Source: Sulfuricella sp. (GTDB lineage Bacteria; Pseudomonadota; Gammaproteobacteria; Burkholderiales; Sulfuricellaceae). From it: a stretch of DNA of 7,677 nt. Shown here piece by piece: positions 5,970 to 7,677 of the stretch. The position numbers were made by a program, and so were the translations under genes. The stretch lies in NCBI GenBank assembly GCA_019911785.1, contig JAIOJM010000101.1:1-7677 (forward strand). The letters run 5' to 3'. The notes under the pieces were generated by a model. The model ran no database searches, had not been told where the DNA came from, and was given only the letters and a program-made list of their open reading frames with translations. Numbering within the stretch: the stretch's first letter is position 1; each line of letters opens with the position of its first letter.

Positions 5970-6596
5970 TTAAACCCTGAAAGCAGTTGCAGTCATCACC
6001 TTGGCGGAAAGCTTCATCGCCAGCTTCACCGGCGCGGGCAGCTCCGCCCCGCCATGCTCCAGCGCCGTGGTGGCGTGTCGGGCCTCATCCTCTTTCATCT
6101 GTTCGACAACCGCACGGCTTTTTTCATCACTGGCCGGCAGGCGCTGCAAGTGGCCCTCCAGATGGCGAACCACCTGCCGCTCGGTTTCGGCCAGAAAACC
6201 CAGATTCCATTTGTCACCCAACGCGCCGGCCAGCGCGCCGATCGCCAGCGAACCGGTATACCAAACGGGGTTAAGCAGGCTTTTGCGTCCGCCCAGATCA
6301 CTGATGCGGCTTTCGCACCAGTTCAGGTGCTCGGTCTCCTCGCTGGCAGCCTGTTTCAGGGCTTGCTGAATTTCGGGATGGCGCGCCGTCAGTGCCTGCC
6401 CCTGGTACAGAGCCTGCGCGCAGATCTCGCCGCTGTGGTTCACGCGCATCAGCGCCGCCGCCAGGCGTTTCTCCTCCTCGCCCATTTCGGCTTCGGCCAG
6501 GCTCTTTCCCGGCAACGGGCGCGTGGTTCGCGCCGGTGCAAGCAGGGTGCGCAAGCCTTTGTCGAATTCCACGATCAAGTCATCGATCTTTATCAT
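5970..6596 (-). CDS. coq7: Coq7 family 2-polyprenyl-3-methyl-6-methoxy-1,4-benzoquinone monooxygenase
   Basis: Di-iron hydroxylase for the penultimate step of ubiquinone synthesis, producing demethyl-ubiquinol; membrane-associated in the cytoplasm. With the ATG at 6596 it has 208 residues. All six di-iron ligands are visible: E57 in [10 protein letters not shown]87 and H90 in EETEH, E139 in AETERQVV, and E171 and H174 in EDEARHA. The spacing closely parallels human COQ7. The hydrophobic stretch around 109-125 ([19 protein letters not shown]) may help it dock on the membrane. A TTG two codons upstream (6602) is an alternative start, but the ATG is better placed after the GGGGT at 6603-6607. 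The start lies inside the GlcF-like gene, a 17-base overlap that suggests coupled translation. This enzyme replaces UbiF, the flavin hydroxylase used in E. coli. Confidence 0.95.
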   Translation of the reverse strand: MIKIDDLIVEFDKGLRTLLAPARTTRPLPGKSLAEAEMGEEEKRLAAALMRVNHSGEICAQALYQGQALTARHPEIQQALKQAASEETEHLNWCESRISDLGGRKSLLNPVWYTGSLAIGALAGALGDKWNLGFLAETERQVVRHLEGHLQRLPASDEKSRAVVEQMKEDEARHATTALEHGGAELPAPVKLAMKLSAKVMTATAFRV

Positions 6597-7677
6597 TATC
6601 AAACCCCATTTGTCGGGCCAGCAAAGTTATTGGGTGCACCACTTCGATTTCGATTCCTGCCGCCTTCAGTCCAGCCGCCAGATGCATGGCGCAACCGATG
6701 TTGGAAGACACCAGAATCCGCGCACCGCTGGCCTTTACTGCCTCTATTTTATCAGCAAGCAAGCTTGCCGCCATATCCGGCTGAGTCAGGAAATAGGTTC
6801 CTGCCGCACCGCAGCACTGGTCGTTCCCCGCCAGGGGCACAACCGTCGCGCCGGGAATGCGGCGCAACAGGTCATAGGGCTTGCCCTGGCAATGCAGCAC
6901 ATTTCGCATCAAACAGGGCTCATGCATCGCCACCTTTTCTGCCAGCGGCGCAATTCCCGCTTCTTCCCATCCTCCAGCCTCGCCCAGGAATTCGCTGATG
7001 TCCCGCACCCTGCCCGCGAAATCCTGCGGATAGTTTTTCAATGCCGTGCCGCAACCGGTGGCGGTCGAGATCACTGCCTCCATATCCACCCCCGTGTATG
7101 CCCGGAGATTCTGCTCCTCGAACACACGCACCTTCTCCGGCTCGCCCAGACTCGCATGCATGGCACCGCAACAGCCCTGCCGGGGCGGCACATGCACGGT
7201 ATAGCCCAACCGGTTAAGCACAAAAATCGAAGCCGAGAGGGTTTCGACGTCCGCAACTCTAGCCACACAGCCGAGAAACAACCCCACCTCGCCACGCACC
7301 TTGCCTGCGGCCGGATAAACCGCCTTCCAGACTGGCTGTGGCCTCAGCGGCGGCAGCCGTGTCGCGATCCGCACCAGACCGAACTGCATCAACCAGCCAG
7401 CCTTGCCCGCCATAGCCTGCCAAGTGCGCAACACACCGCCCACCAGACGCATCATGGCTGGCTTCGTTACCACCCCATCCAATAGCACGAGCCGCCCCAG
7501 ACGCTGCCACACGCTGCGCCGGCGAGACTTCTCCACGATGCCCCGCACTCCGTTGATCAAACGCCCATATTCCACATTATTCGGACAGACATTCTCGCAG
7601 GCCCGACAGGCAAGGCATAAATCGATATGCGCCTGAAACCGCTCATTCGCCGGAATACGCCGCTCCAGCACGCCCTG
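6580..7677 (-). CDS. glcF: Glycolate oxidase iron-sulfur subunit GlcF-like protein, partial
   Basis: Fe-S subunit that in GlcDEF passes electrons from glycolate oxidation toward the quinone pool. The 5' end is off the window: the frame is open to the edge (… CAG GGC GTG), and the GTG at 7669-7671 is unlikely to be the true start. About 365 residues are visible against about 407 in E. coli GlcF, so the first [4Fe-4S] motif is missing from view. Numbered from the GTG, the second motif is [12 protein letters not shown] (C19, C22, C25, C29). Two CCG domains follow: GC135 with GCCGA (166-170) and TATGCG (204-209), then HEPC (250-253), QCCGAAGTY (285-293) and SNIGC (323-327). The order matches GlcF closely, but related CCG-domain proteins (LutA or HdrD-type) share these motifs, and the flavin subunits are not in view. 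Its last codons contain the coq7 start and ribosome site. Confidence 0.8.
   Translation of the reverse strand, partial: QGVLERRIPANERFQAHIDLCLACRACENVCPNNVEYGRLINGVRGIVEKSRRRSVWQRLGRLVLLDGVVTKPAMMRLVGGVLRTWQAMAGKAGWLMQFGLVRIATRLPPLRPQPVWKAVYPAAGKVRGEVGLFLGCVARVADVETLSASIFVLNRLGYTVHVPPRQGCCGAMHASLGEPEKVRVFEEQNLRAYTGVDMEAVISTATGCGTALKNYPQDFAGRVRDISEFLGEAGGWEEAGIAPLAEKVAMHEPCLMRNVLHCQGKPYDLLRRIPGATVVPLAGNDQCCGAAGTYFLTQPDMAASLLADKIEAVKASGARILVSSNIGCAMHLAAGLKAAGIEIEVVHPITLLARQMGFDNDKDR

Noticed and set aside
6054..7485. Long plus-strand frames opposite coq7 and the GlcF-like gene
   Set aside because: They overlap both genes on the opposite strand and contain no recognisable domain, while the minus-strand proteins have intact metal-binding motifs.
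1..7677. CRISPR array, tRNA or rRNA genes, insertion sequence, phage genes, toxin-antitoxin or defence system
   Set aside because: I saw no regularly spaced repeats, no tRNA-like fold, no transposase or integrase, and no defence or toxin domains. I found no evidence for an undescribed multi-gene system here.

Overview
The window looks like a core-genome segment of a betaproteobacterium, probably in or near the Nitrosomonadales. The evidence is moderately GC-rich DNA, the minus-strand order rplM, rpsI, argC, then erpA, the neighbouring anmK and M23 peptidase genes, and a Coq7-type (di-iron) ubiquinone hydroxylase. The lineage call is inference from gene order and protein character; no 16S gene is present. 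I found no mobile element, CRISPR array, tRNA or rRNA, and no sign of recent transfer. Most of the DNA is well-known housekeeping genes, and the interesting signals are mainly regulatory or in the gaps.

Layout. Positions 1-85 are a short leader. From 86 to 2506 on the plus strand lie a membrane-anchored M23 (MepM-like) peptidoglycan endopeptidase and anmK, three bases apart and in the same frame, with a probable TTG start for anmK. A strong palindromic terminator (2508-2539) and a degenerate palindromic repeat (about 2543-2640) separate them from the convergent erpA (2730-3080, minus). Upstream of erpA is a good sigma70 promoter overlapped by a 25-bp site resembling the IscR type 1 operator, then a gap with a doubtful 52-codon ORF. 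argC (3364-4392), rpsI (4499-4891) and rplM (4901-5329) follow, all on the minus strand. A rho-independent terminator lies between rpsI and argC, so argC probably has its own promoter. rplM and an OsmC/YhfA-like gene (5475-5891, plus) diverge from a 145-bp region with back-to-back promoters. A 28-bp-arm inverted repeat then separates the OsmC-like gene from the convergent coq7 (minus). coq7 overlaps the end of a GlcF-like iron-sulfur subunit gene that runs off the right edge.

Functional grouping. The endopeptidase and AnmK both act on cell-wall turnover: one opens crosslinks, the other recycles anhydro-MurNAc. ErpA delivers Fe-S clusters and appears to be under Fe-S-sensing control. rplM-rpsI is the conserved L13/S9 operon. 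ArgC makes arginine. The GlcF-like protein and Coq7 are joined through the quinone pool: one belongs to a family of quinone-linked dehydrogenase subunits, the other makes ubiquinone.
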